Assembly: GCA_027625915.1 (NCBI GenBank)
Contig: JANTQA010000076.1
Coordinates: 1,674,001 to 1,738,000 of the forward strand
Source: Anaeramoeba flamelloides
Taxonomy: Eukaryota > Metamonada > Anaeramoebidae
Reading direction: 5' to 3'
DNA length: 64,000 nt
The notes under the pieces were generated by a model. It searched no databases. It worked only from the letters and a program-made list of their open reading frames with translations, and was not told the origin of the DNA. The translations under genes and the position numbers were made by a program. Each line of letters starts with the position of its first letter. The first letter of the stretch is position 1. This document shows positions 35,809 through 47,683 of this stretch, piece after piece.

Positions 35809-36182
35809 TAAACTCCATTTCACTCAAAGTGGCCCAGCCAAAAATGAAAAAGTCACTTTATTTTTAAGAATCAACCAAACTTAGATTGTTTAGAAATACG
35901 AGAAATAATAAAATTCTTATAAGAGTCCATAATTATAAAAGAAAACTCTGAACAAACAATAAATTTTAAAAAAAAAAAAATGTTGAAAAATTTTTTGGGC
36001 CCCATTCATTTGAACATCTCGTGCAAAATTCTCAATTTCTTTAGGAAATTAAAATTGTTGACAATAAGATTTTTTACTTGTAAATGTATGAATTTTAAAA
36101 GAACATACAAAGCTTAACTTTTCTTAATGTTTATTTAGTTTTTCAAACATTTTTTTTTCAAAGTTAATTTTTAAAAAAAAAA

Positions 36183-36223
<41 letters not shown>

Positions 36224-36360
36224 AAAATTTTACAAAATGAGAAAAAATGATTTTGATCTAAAAATTGAAAATTTTAGTTTGATAAGAGTAATGAATTAAA
36301 CTCAAGAATTTCTTCCATTTCTTCAATAAAACTGGGCCCCTTTGACTGAAAAAGAGTTTA
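35809..36360. mobile_element. R1 family element, copy 2
   Basis: The termini are TAAACTCCATTTCACTC ... GACTGAAAAAGAGTTTA, next to GTGGCCCAG and CTGGGCCCC. It is 552 bp and very similar to 36668-37233 over its whole length. An uninterrupted A-rich tract of about 45 bases lies at 36174-36222. It is non-coding. Confidence 0.85.
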
Positions 36361-36667
36361 TATATATATAAGGTATTTGTAAAAAAGTAGTGTATGTTTT
36401 ATTACATTTCATAAAAAATCATCTTTGTTAGTAGAGTTCTTCTTTAATTGACAATACGAAATTAAGTTTAATATTTATACTAATTAACTCAATGACGCAG
36501 GTATTTATTTCAAAATATATTTCTTGAAATATTTCCAAAAAAGAAAAAAAAAATTCCACTTTTTTTTGGTAAAAACAATATACGATCAATTTCAATAATA
36601 AAGGCAAAAATGAAAAGATTTCAAATCATTTTTATATTATTAAAATGTAGTTAAATGTTTTTAAAAC

Positions 36668-37233
36668 TAAACTCCATTTCACTCAAAGTGGCCCAGCCAA
36701 AAATGAAAAAGTCACTTTATTTTTAAGAATCAACCAAACTTAGATGTTTAAAAATACAAGAAATAATAAACTTCATATAAGAGTCGATAATCAAAAAAGA
36801 AAACTCTGAACAAACCATAAATTTCAAAAAAAAAAAATGTTGAAAAATTTTTTGGGCTCATTCATTTGAACATCTCGTGCAAAATTCTCAATTTCTTTAG
36901 GAAATTAAAATTGTTGACAATAAGATTTTTTACTTGTAAATGTATGAATTTTAATAGAACATACAAAGCCTCACCTTTCATAATGTTTATTTGGGGTTTG
37001 AAACATTTTTTTTTTCAAAGTTAATTTTTAAAAAAAAGAAAAGAAGAAAAAAAAAAAAAAAAAAAAAAAAAGCAAAAAGCAATAAACAAAAAAAAAATTT
37101 TTTACAAAATGAGAAAAAATGATTTTGATCTAAAAATTGAAAATTTTAGTTTGATAAGAGTAATCAATTAAACTCATAGAATATCTTCCATTTCTTCAAT
37201 AAAACTGGGCCCCTTTGACTGAAAAAGAGTTTA
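36668..37233. mobile_element. R1 family element, copy 3
   Basis: Direct-orientation sister of 35809-36360, about 300 bases downstream. The two differ mainly by scattered substitutions and by the length and composition of the central A-rich tract, so they look recently copied. Confidence 0.85.
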
Positions 37234-38061
37234 TTTGAAGATTTTTTTGAGATTCAATAATTGATAAAAAGAATTATCCATTTAAAAAGAAAAATAATGA
37301 ACACCTCTTATAACTCCCAAAAAATATCAGATAAAATCTAATGCACAAAATTTATTATCTTTTATTTATGTAATATAATAATAAGAAAAAAAAACTGAAT
37401 TATTATCAAGAATCAATAAATAGAAGTTAATGATTTTGTACATTTAAATACTTGTTTGAAGATTAAGTTTTCTAAATAAAATTTATAAAATACAATTGTG
37501 ACACCTACTTGAAAATAGCTTATAAACCTAATTCCAAAAATTTCGACTCACCAAAAATCAAAAATAGGCAACAAAAAAAAAACACAATTTATTATATTTT
37601 TTCCAAATCTAATACAAAAACCTCATTTAACTAACCATAATATTAATGTTTTTATAAGTAATCCTTATCACCCAAATAAAATAAAATAATTAAAAACAGA
37701 ACAATCAAAACGAGTGTGTCCAAAATAAAAAAACGAGCTGAAATGAAAAATGCATTGGTAAATTTGTTGAAATTCCATCAAAAATTAGTGATCCATAAAA
37801 TTATCAGATAACATACACCAATTGAATGTTTTTTTAATTTAACAGACTCAAAACTAACCTTCTATTGCCATCAAAAAAAAAATCCAGATCCAATAAAACA
37901 GATTACATAACTGGAAAAAAGGAAATCAAAACAAAAAAAAATACAAACATTGAAATAGTTTGTAAAATCAAAAAGATTTTCAAATTGTATGTAAACTGTA
38001 GTATTGTTATTCTTTAAACTTTTAAAATGTATCCAAATTTTTGAAATTTGGTTATCTAATA
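37234..38061. other. Gene-free AT-rich stretch
   Basis: A fragment resembling the R2 terminus (CCAAAAATTTCGACTCACC) occurs near 37542; otherwise nothing. Confidence 0.35.
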
Positions 38062-38433
38062 TAAACTCTTTTTCAAATATTGTAACACACCTGAAATAAT
38101 AAATTAAAAAAAAAAAAAAAAATTATGCTTTAGTATTCAAGAACAATTAATAACTAAATCTGATTTTTAATTCACTTTTAAGTCATTCTAAATATATAAT
38201 AACATGATATTTTAAAAATTAAAAAAAAATAAAACCAAAAACTAAAAAAAAGCGAGTCACAATTTTTGAAATGAGCTTTTAGGATTTTTTATTACTGAAT
38301 ATTAACTGAAAAAAAGTTAAACAACAATATTTTTTATGAATAATTAAATTAACTTTAAAGTCATTACATAGTCACAATTTTCATTGCGATTATTGCTCTT
38401 TTTGAAGATCAGTTTTTTTTTTTTACAGGATTA

Positions 38434-38467
<34 letters not shown>

Positions 38468-38653
38468 ATTTGAAAAAGAAAAACAAAAGAAATACAAAAA
38501 TTTGAAAAAGCAAAACTAAAATTTGCAAAATTAGAAAAAATGATTCTTATCCTAAAATTTTAAAATATTTTTTTGAAAAGAATACTGGAATAAACCCTCC
38601 AAACAGGTTCCATAAACATTATAAAGTGAGTCAAAATTTTTGAAAAATAATTT
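38062..38653. mobile_element. R2 inverted-repeat element, second copy
   Basis: It aligns with 19765-20387. The left end is TAAACTCTTTTTCAAATATT; the right end is GAGTCAAAATTTTTGAAAAA. It abuts the T-family element at 38678. Confidence 0.65.
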
Positions 38654-38677
38654 CGATATATAATTATATATATATAT

Positions 38678-40171
38678 CCCTTAGCACCCCGGATTTGCCT
38701 AAATTTCATCAAGTTTTTTAAATTAGATTTAAAATGATATTGATCTACTAATATATTAATTTTCTTATTTGTCTTTAATCAAGATTTGAATTATAATAAA
38801 AAGTCAAAATAGTTCAAAGAGAAAGTAGTTAAGTTATTGATTTTTTTTTTGAAATTGAAAAAAAAATAATAATTATTCATTTTTACATTCTTTTTTAAAG
38901 ATTTTTATTTTTATTTTATTTTTTTTAAATCAGAAATTTTATTACAATAATAGTAATTCAAAACTCAATACATTAATTTATTAATAATAACCACCAAAAA
39001 ATTTTGCTAATTTTATGATAAAAAAATAAATAAAAAAATAAATTACTTTGAAATTTAATTTTTTTTTTTTAGATAAAATTTCAATAAATATCCAATTAAG
39101 AGAAAAATGAAATTTATTTCTCTAGGCCAAAATTAAATTTTTAATATGATTAATTTTCTAAAACTTTTATTTAAGCAATAGATAATAATTGAAAATCAAA
39201 AAAAAAAAAAAAATTGTAAAATAATTTCAATTTATTAAATTGGAATAAAACAAATATAAATTATTTTTTAATCAATAAAATATTTATATTAAATTTAAAA
39301 TAAAATAAAAAATAACTCGTAAATATTATTCCAATATAATAAAATAATCTCGGAAACCAAAAATTTTTTATTGCATTTTGTTATTGGTAAAAATTTGAAT
39401 AATATATTTGCGATATTTGGATTTTTCCTTAATAAATTAATCCAGATCTTGTTAAATAAGTTCTGATATATGATCTCTAATTCAAAAATATTGTTTATTT
39501 TATGTCTAGATTTTAAAAAGTCAAAAATTAAAAAATTGTAAAAAATAAAAAAAAAAAAACAATTATTAATCTGACTCGAACTTTTGGCCAAATAATTTAA
39601 AATTGAAAAAAAATCTTTTTGAAAAAAAATTACAAATTTTACAATGAAATAAAATTTGATTTTTTTTTCTAATTTAATTTATATTTTTTTTTTTTTTTTA
39701 AATTATTTAGAATCTAATATAGATATTGATATTGAATAGTAATCAGTAGATAAAACATATTTTCTATGTGATATTATAATAACTTTTATAATGAATAAAT
39801 TATCTAATTAAGCATTTTAGGCAATTTTGGGGTGCAAAGGGCCCCAAAAAAATTTCCAGTAAAGTCTGATGTGTTTTAAATGTTAAAAATAAGAGGTTTT
39901 TGATGTCAAGACAAACTTTTCAATAAAAAAAAAAATTTATTTTGACAAAATTTGGAAAAATAATAAAATCACAATTACCAAAAAAAAATTCCCAATGTTG
40001 AAAATTTTTTTTCAAGTTATTTTTTTATTCTAAGTTACTATACAATTTTTAATTATAAAATTTTCATTCTAAGATAATTGTTTATTAATTCTATATCTTA
40101 TTATCCTTTGATAACATTTAAAATTTAAATTTTTGTTTGAAATGTTTTTAGGTTATTTGGGGTGCTAAGGG
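38678..40171. mobile_element. T-family element with both termini
   Basis: CCCTTAGCACCCC at 38678 and its exact complement GGGGTGCTAAGGG ending at 40171 bound 1494 bp, with TATAT/ATATA flanks. A second terminus-like GGGGTGCAAAGGG lies inside at 39829-39841, so the full span may be a composite or contain a nested end. A 98-codon minus-strand open frame (39295-39591) is Phe/Asn-rich and unconvincing. Relatives are at 5810 and 10020-11056. Confidence 0.75.
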
Positions 40172-42453
40172 ATATATTTAGATAGATAGATATTGATTCT
40201 CTCTAATACACGTTAATATACAAATATCTTACCCTAAAAAAATATAAAAATTTCTCTTAAAATATACTGAAAAGGAAGAATTGAAAATTATCAAGTTGGA
40301 CACCTATTCTTATCTTCTCTATTTCTAATTTTATGCTCAAAAAAAAAAAATAAATTCTTTAATCATTCAAAGTAAAAAAACTTTATCTGATGTTATTTTA
40401 TGATTACCATGTTTTTCAAATGTGTAAAAAGAATTTATAAAATTCATTCTTATAACACCAAGATTCTATATTAACCTAAAGGAAAAAAAAAATAATTATC
40501 AAAAAATTAATACAAAATATTTTTTTTTTCATTGATTACAATAAAAGAAAATATCAGTAACTATTTGTTATCTAAAAGAAAGGAAGCAGTTAATTTCTCT
40601 AATTTACTAGAATTACTTAATTTAAATTTAGAAATTAAATCAGATCTATAAATATCTCTACCCTAATAAAAGAATCTATATTTTCATTTTTTTAACTTTA
40701 ATAATATCTAAATATTTACTTTTTTAAGATATTTGAAAGATTTATTTTTTTAATATAAAATCCAAAATATACTTCTATTTTATGAGCTGTAAAATCCCCT
40801 AGAAGATGTTCTAAATCTTCAGTAATATCTTAATTATTATTTTTTTCTTTAAATAGTTCATTTTTTTTTCATTATTTACCTTAACTTAAGAATACCCGTT
40901 TTTATAATTTGTAAAATTTATGAACTATAAAAAAAAGTAGAATATTTCCATTTTAAATATTATTTGTCTTTGAAGTTTTAAAAAATAAAACAAAATAAAA
41001 CATCTAAAATCAATTATTTTATACCAATATTCTATTTTTTTATAAAAATATTACAAAATTTCCAACTAGTATTATTTTATCTTTTTTATTTAATATTGAA
41101 AAGTTAAATATCTATTTTTATTTATTTAATTTTATTTTTTTATTAATATTTTTGACTTTCTGTCACCTGAATTTCAGATTATCAAATATTTTATATATAT
41201 ATATATATATACATTCTTATTTTATTTGAGCCTTTTATATATTTATTATCCTAGTTAAGTAAGATTCCCCCCCTTTTTACAAAAAAATAAATTAAGAGCA
41301 AGAATTTTTTAATATTTTTATATATATTTTTACAAAACCCAAGTACAATATATAAGTTTTATAAAATGTATGTAGCCTAGTTAATGATCAAACAATTAAT
41401 TTTCGAGAAAATTTATTAATTAAAATATACAGTCAATTCAACTTTTAAAAGGGAATTTTTATCTATTAATATATCTAAAAATTTAATATATGTTAAATTT
41501 TTAAAAGAAATTCTTATTTGAGATTTTAACTAATTTATTTTTATTATAATAAAAATAATGAAAGTTATTTCCTAAAAAAGTTTTAATTCATTTTTACTCT
41601 TTATTTTTTGTTATTATTTAACTATTATGTTATAATGAATCATATATTATCCACCCCTCCAATCAAATAGATCAATATTTTCAATAATAAAATTGGGATT
41701 CTAATAATATAGTAAGAGTAGAAAAAAAATTGTAAAAGTTTATTAAATCAAATTTAAAAAAATAATTTTTTTTTACAATTAAATAAAAAATGTGAAAATC
41801 AATCTTGTCAATTTATAGAATGGATTCAATTTTTGAGAGAAAATGTTAACTCTCATTAGGTACAATAATATCTTTAATCTAAATTTTAATAATTAGGAAA
41901 TTATCCTGGATTGTTATAGGTGACTTTTCTTTTAAATTCAGGAGCAACTATAATCATTTATTTTTGAATTTGATAAATTAAAAATTAAATTTCTTTTTCA
42001 TACTCAAATTCAAAAATTTTAAATAAACTAACAGCAAACCCGAGACCTTTTAATTCCCACTCTTTAATCAAAAAAAAAAATCAAAAAAATAAAAAAAATA
42101 AAATAGCTTTTTTCTTGATGCAAATAAACTTTTATTTTGAATTTTATTATTTGAAAGAATAATATTTCCAATATAAAGGATTTATTCAAAAAAATAAGAA
42201 TAAAAAAAGAAAAAAAAAATGAGAAATTCATTAATATAGTATTATTATTATTTTTTCTTTTGTTAGTTATTAATTTTTAATCTAATTGTAAAAACATTAT
42301 TTATTTGAGAAAAATAATTTATTGAATAAGTAACTTAATTATCTTATTCATGTTTTTCCTTCTTCTTGATTTGTTTGTTTCAAAATAAATAAATAAATTA
42401 GTAAATATTTAAATTATAAAATTAATAAAGGAATAAAATAAACAATGTATCAA
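40172..42453. other. Gene-free, extremely AT-rich stretch
   Basis: No coding region is recognised. A (TA)n tract lies at about 41193-41211 and long homopolymers are common. Confidence 0.5.
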
Positions 42454-45400
42454 TTAATTGATTTTATATATTTTAACTTTCCCTGTATCCCTTTTCAATA
42501 GGAATATATATGTTTGATCCTTGATTGTATAAAATTCTGTAGTTGTCCAGCCCTTGCTCCATTGATATTTTGAGAGTGTTTTATGAGTATTCCCATAGTT
42601 ATTCATTGATTGAATGTCAACCCGTCCATGGTTGGTTTTATATTCAAAGATAAAGGTTTTTTCATGCTTTTTGAAGAATTTGATATGGGACCATCCTGAT
42701 GTCCAGTCCTTTTCTGTTATGAATTCACCAATTGATCCGTCTTTATTCATTCTATGTATTTTCAATTGCCCGCTTCCCCTTTTCAATAAGAATAAAAAGG
42801 TTCTATCCTTTATTGTAAAGATTTCTGTAGTTGTATAACCCTTGGTCCATTGGTATTTATAAAGAGTTTTACCAATGTTTCCATCCTTATTTATTACTCG
42901 GATGGTAACTCTTCCATGATTGGCCTTATATTCAAAAATGTAATTCCTTTCCCCGACTTTGAAAGGTTTGATATTTGTCCATCCTGTGGTCCAGTCCTTT
43001 TCGGAGACTAATTCACCCAACGATCCATTTTCGTTCATTTTATGCAATTTGGCCTTACCTGTATCCCTTTTAAATAGGAATATATACGTTTGATCCTTGA
43101 TTGTATAAAATTCTGTAGTTGTCCAACCCTTACCCCATTGGTATTCATGGAGAGTATCTGCAATATTTCCCTCATTATTGATTTCTTGAATGGCAACCTT
43201 TCCTTGATTTTTCTGGTATTTAAAAAGGAAGTGATCATTTCCAATTTGGAATGGTTTGATATTTGTCCATCCCATGCTCCAATATTTTTCTGCAACTAAA
43301 TCACCAACTGAACATTTTAAATCTTCATTTTCCTTCTTAGAGGAATCTTTATTTCCCTCTTCTAAAGAATAGTGCTTCATTCTATGTATTTTAACCTTCC
43401 CAGTTTTGCTCTTCAATAACAATAAATAAACATGATCCTTGATGGTAAAGAATTCTGTAGTTGTCCATCCTTTGCTCCATTGGTATTTCTGGAGAGTGTC
43501 GCCAAGGTTCCCATCTCCATTCATTGCTTGGATGGCAACTCTTCCAGTATTGACCTTATATTCAAAAAAGTAAGGGATATTTCCTATTTGGAATGGTTTG
43601 ATATTGGTCCATCCTTTGGTCCAATGCTTTTTGATTACTAATTCGCCCACCGATCCATTTTCGTTCATTTTATGAATTTTGACTAGTCCGCTTCCTTTTT
43701 TCAATAAGAATAAATAAGTTTGTTTCTTTATTTTATAGAATTCTGTCGTTGTCCAACCCTTGCTCCATTGGTATTTCTGGAGAGTGTCGCCAAGGGACCC
43801 ATTCCCATTCATTTCTTGGATGGCAACTCTTCCAGTATTGGACTTATATTCAAAAATGTAATACTTTTTTTTGATTTTGAAGAATTTGATATTGGTCCAT
43901 CCTTTCGTCCAGTCCTTTTCGGAGACTAATTTACCTACTGATCCATTTTCGTTCATTTTATGTATTTTGACCTTCCCAGTTTTGCTCTTCAATAAGAACA
44001 AATAAGTGTGGCCCTTTATTGTAAAGAATTCTGTTGTTGTCCAACCCTTGCCCCATTTAGATTTCTGAACAGTTTTACCAATATTACCATTCTTATTCAT
44101 GATTTGAATTGCAACACTTCCTTCATTGACCTTATATTCAAAAATGAAATTCATGTCTGCTATTTGGAATGGCTTGATATTTGACCATCCTTTGGTCCAA
44201 CCCTTTTCTGCAATTAAATCACCCACTCCGGTGCCAAATTTTTCTTTATGTTTTATAATTTTTTCTTCTCCCTTCTTGTCCAAAGGATTTTTTGTCTCAA
44301 TGCTCTCCATACTATCCATTTCGTTTTCCTTCTTTCCCTCATTATCTATAATTGTTATTTGATCGCTTATTGAAAATATATCTACGCTAAGAAGACAATT
44401 ATCAGGAATGTTATTTTGACAAACACCCATATTTTCTGAATTTAACCTGAATGCAAGAGTCTTGGAATCAGTGTCTACTATTACATGAACTATATCACCG
44501 GTTTCAATTTTGCGTCCACCGCCATAGGGGCTATAAATATTCATGCAATATTTACCATCCCATTGGCCAGAGTCATTCCCAGTAAAGCAGTAGCCTGTGC
44601 TATAGGTGTGCCCAGTTGAAGTGGATGGCACAATTCCGATCATTAAGAATGGATTCACAAATTTATTATGCGAATCAATTTTGATTCCGTAATGATAAAC
44701 ACCCGTATTATGGGACATTACTTGACTACCCCTGATCCAATCCCATCCTTGAGTCAATTTTTGAATGGTTTTGCCATCATTGAAAAGATACACTGCAGAT
44801 TCCTTATTTTCCACATTCCATTTGTCGGCGGTATAGGTAATTTTTTCATCATCATCATCATTATCATCATCGCCCTCTTCTTGTTTTTCTTTTTTGAGCT
44901 TTTTTTTGACTTTTTTTTTTTGTTTTTTGTTTTTTATGGACATCACAGTGCATAAACAGTCACAGAAGATCTGCAAAAGTAATGCGTTATGGCCCATACA
45001 AAATTTGATGTAATTCTCCTTTTCAATTTCATTGTTGCTATTTAATGTGGCGTTTTGGAACATTTCGCTGATAAGATCTCCAATTCTCAGTTTTTCCGAT
45101 TTTTTCAGAACCCTCTTTTCAAGCGACTTGTAAAAGAGCTTTTGCTTCTCCTGTGGTTGCTTTGTAAAGACAATATACCAATTTTTATCTTCAAATTTCT
45201 TTGCAAAATTCTTGAGTAATTTGAGCCGTAAGATGTCATACATCGTATTGTAGATCTCGCTCTCCGAGAGGGAACCATTGCCGTCAATGTCCCATGAGGA
45301 AAAGCAAAATTCGGCTTGATCGGAGATTTTCCCCTTATTTAAGATTCTTTTGGCATAGATCAAGTTATACGAGTCAACAACTTGCTTATTATTGGTGTTG

Positions 45401-45747
45401 ATCGCATTACGAAGAACATGGGCGCCTCTTTTGTCAGTCCCAAACATCTTTTGTAGATCACTGACGCCCAAGTCATCGAAATTGTAAATTGCTGGCTTTG
45501 AAACTAACAGGCTTTCGTTTTGTTGATTATCTTTTTTGATCTCGTTCTTAAACTCCACATTATCAAAGTTAATGTTAAGTTTTACATCAACCACACTTTT
45601 GTTCACCTCTGTATTTATTCCTTGATTAAGCAATTTGATCTGCTGATCAAGATCCTGTTGGGAGGTCTGTAAAGCTTTTTTAAACTTGTTGGATTTAGTT
45701 TTTCGTAAAAATTTCTTTTGAAAATACTTTTCATTCAAAAACTTCAT
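42454..45747 (-). CDS. EF-hand/SPRY protein with twelve alternating 48-residue Trp-rich repeats
   Basis: This 1097-residue single-exon protein has no signal peptide. A canonical EF-hand loop lies at 153-164 (DIDGNGSLSESE: Asp153, Asp155, Asn157, Ser159, Ser161, Glu164). A degenerate second loop lies near 234-246 and lacks the first Asp. A Lys-rich then Asp-rich linker occupies 273-302. Residues about 330-465 are SPRY-like (GWDWIRGSQVMSHNTGVYHY, then MIGIVP, GDIVHVIVD, TLAFRLNSENMG). From about 508 to the end come twelve repeats of ~48 residues that strictly alternate. Type A reads GxLVxEKxWTxGWTNIKPF...FEYKxNxGRVAIQxMN. Type B reads GxTLQKYQWxKGWTTTEFxTIKxxTYLFLLKxxTGKVKIHKMN. The sixth repeat carries a ~17-residue charged insertion. 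The pattern looks like beta-propeller blades of a lectin-like kind (inference). A Ca2+-regulated intracellular scaffold is plausible; its partners are unknown. Confidence 0.87.
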   Translation of the reverse strand: MKFLNEKYFQKKFLRKTKSNKFKKALQTSQQDLDQQIKLLNQGINTEVNKSVVDVKLNINFDNVEFKNEIKKDNQQNESLLVSKPAIYNFDDLGVSDLQKMFGTDKRGAHVLRNAINTNNKQVVDSYNLIYAKRILNKGKISDQAEFCFSSWDIDGNGSLSESEIYNTMYDILRLKLLKNFAKKFEDKNWYIVFTKQPQEKQKLFYKSLEKRVLKKSEKLRIGDLISEMFQNATLNSNNEIEKENYIKFCMGHNALLLQIFCDCLCTVMSIKNKKQKKKVKKKLKKEKQEEGDDDNDDDDEKITYTADKWNVENKESAVYLFNDGKTIQKLTQGWDWIRGSQVMSHNTGVYHYGIKIDSHNKFVNPFLMIGIVPSTSTGHTYSTGYCFTGNDSGQWDGKYCMNIYSPYGGGRKIETGDIVHVIVDTDSKTLAFRLNSENMGVCQNNIPDNCLLSVDIFSISDQITIIDNEGKKENEMDSMESIETKNPLDKKGEEKIIKHKEKFGTGVGDLIAEKGWTKGWSNIKPFQIADMNFIFEYKVNEGSVAIQIMNKNGNIGKTVQKSKWGKGWTTTEFFTIKGHTYLFLLKSKTGKVKIHKMNENGSVGKLVSEKDWTKGWTNIKFFKIKKKYYIFEYKSNTGRVAIQEMNGNGSLGDTLQKYQWSKGWTTTEFYKIKKQTYLFLLKKGSGLVKIHKMNENGSVGELVIKKHWTKGWTNIKPFQIGNIPYFFEYKVNTGRVAIQAMNGDGNLGDTLQKYQWSKGWTTTEFFTIKDHVYLLLLKSKTGKVKIHRMKHYSLEEGNKDSSKKENEDLKCSVGDLVAEKYWSMGWTNIKPFQIGNDHFLFKYQKNQGKVAIQEINNEGNIADTLHEYQWGKGWTTTEFYTIKDQTYIFLFKRDTGKAKLHKMNENGSLGELVSEKDWTTGWTNIKPFKVGERNYIFEYKANHGRVTIRVINKDGNIGKTLYKYQWTKGYTTTEIFTIKDRTFLFLLKRGSGQLKIHRMNKDGSIGEFITEKDWTSGWSHIKFFKKHEKTFIFEYKTNHGRVDIQSMNNYGNTHKTLSKYQWSKGWTTTEFYTIKDQTYIFLLKRDTGKVKIYKIN

Positions 45748-46995
45748 AATCTTTGTTAGAAGATCCAGTATCGCTTGAAGAACTTGTGATTTTGAATTCG
45801 CTTGTTCTTTTTCATTTTTTAATTCTATTGGGTTTAATTAAATAATAACAAAAATCATGAACAAATATAGATAAATTATTCCAAGAAATTTTAATCTCGA
45901 CAAGAGGCTGTGGTTCAACTACGAAAGCAAAAACCAATTTTTTGTTTTATTTATTTTTTCAAAGTTGTTTTTTGTCTGTTGAAAGTCCTTTTAGAAAGTT
46001 AATTTGGATTGGATGTTTTTTTGTGTTTGGACTGTTTTTGGAAATCAATAATAAAAGTTGTAAAAAGTGTTTACTTCAAATGATCAAAAGAGTGAATCAG
46101 ACAGTTTGAAGTAATACTTTTGAAAGCTTTTAGTACTCACTTTTTTGAAAACAGATGTATAATTGCAATCAATTGTTTTTTTTTTTTATTTTTTGTTTTC
46201 TCAAGATCGATCATTTAAATAGATTCATGAGTCCAGAAAAAATGTTTCAGAATTCTACCTTTATTATTCAAGAGTGGTTGAGAGAAATTGGTTGTTTGTA
46301 AAAAAACGAACAAGAAAAAGTTTGAAAATCTTTTTTTAAAAAGATGAAATAGACTACACTTTCGAACAGTTTGTCTTTGATTTTTTGAAAAAACGATCAT
46401 TTAGAAAAAAAAGAGAAAAATTCGTCAAGACAAAAATTAAAAGGTATAGTACTTTGTAGAGTTTCTTCGAGGGAATACAAAACACTTTGTAGTTTGTGAA
46501 CGTGTCTATTATTATTCTTAGAGTGTTGTACTTTATCATGAAATGTTGAACATGTTGTATTGATTGCCTTTATTAGTTCAAAAGCCATTGGATTTTAGAT
46601 AAAAAAAATGATAAAGTAAAAAAAGAAAAAAATGATTTTGATTTGGTATTACTCAACGAAAATCACACACATCATAAAAATTTTCGAAATTATTGTTCTT
46701 TTTTTTAATTCTTGTCATTTTTCAAGTACTTGATTAATTCACAAAAATGTTTTTAACTTTTTTGTCAATTTTAAATTGTGAAAAATTTAATTTTTAAGGG
46801 TTTAGAAGAAAGATTTTTAAATTATTTAAAAAAAAAGAAAACTTATAAATTAGTTAACAATAAGTTTGTAGTTGGTAAAAAAAGTTTTGAAAGTTGGTTT
46901 TTCCATGATATACTAAAAATAGGGAAATTGAACCAAACAAGTTTAAAACTTTTTTTTGAATTTATCAGTATTTTTTAAATTTATTAAGTTTTTTT
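45748..46995. other. Upstream region with decayed protein-like fragments
   Basis: Short frames that read like protein include MSPEKMFQNSTFIIQEWLRE at 46228 (plus) and FKGLEERFLNYLKKKKTYKL in a 66-codon frame at 46778-46978 (plus). They look like remnants of a mobile-element or other gene; no family is recognised and none is offered as a gene. Confidence 0.25.
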
Positions 46996-47190
46996 ACTCA
47001 GCTCCACTTTTTAGATCCAAATTTTCCAAGGAAATTTAAGGCACAAAAAAAAATCAAATTAAGACATATTTTCTGAGAATTTTTTGTCTGAAATTATTTT
47101 AATAGAATCTGAATAATGTGCCTCAATTTGAGATTATTTTAGTGTCTTAAATTTTGTTGAAAGTTTGTATCTTGAAAGTGGAGCTGACTA
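46996..47190. mobile_element. Tc1/mariner-like MITE, diverged copy (M3)
   Basis: The left arm TCAGCTCCACTTTTTAG with AAATTTAAGGCACAAAAAAA and the right arm ending GAAAGTGGAGCTGACTAGAT follow the element at 12452-12648, with weaker arm-to-arm identity. Confidence 0.65.
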
Positions 47191-47683
47191 GATGATCACT
47201 AATTATTAATATTTTTTATAGATTTGTCTCCTTGTTCTTTTTCTTCTTTGAGCATCTTTGTATTGGACAGAAAACACAATCAGAGCTTAGAGGTTTTTGT
47301 TTGATCGATCACCAATAAGAAGGAAAATTATTCTTTATTCTTTTTGACTATTTAAAATTGTGAATGTAACAACTCCATTGAAAAAAAGCACATCTATCTT
47401 ATATTCAATTATATTGTTGGAGTGGGTAATTTTAGTTTGATCATAAAATTTGTTTGAGATTTGATATTTTGTTAAAAAAAAAAAATGAAAAGAAAAAATT
47501 TTATTTCCAGAACAAACCAAAGTCATTCCCTTTTTAAAAGTTTTCGGTCTTTCAAAACTTTCAAACACTTGAAGACAGTACACAACCCTTACAAACACTT
47601 TCTAACATTTATGAAAGGGGAAAGTGTTATAAAAGTCAAGAGATTTTTTTAAGGTAATCTCAAAAAAATAATTTTTTATTTTT

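Noticed and set aside
43090-44362. Plus-strand frames inside the EF-hand/SPRY gene
   Set aside because: They repeat with the 48-residue period of the minus-strand repeats, so they are shadows.
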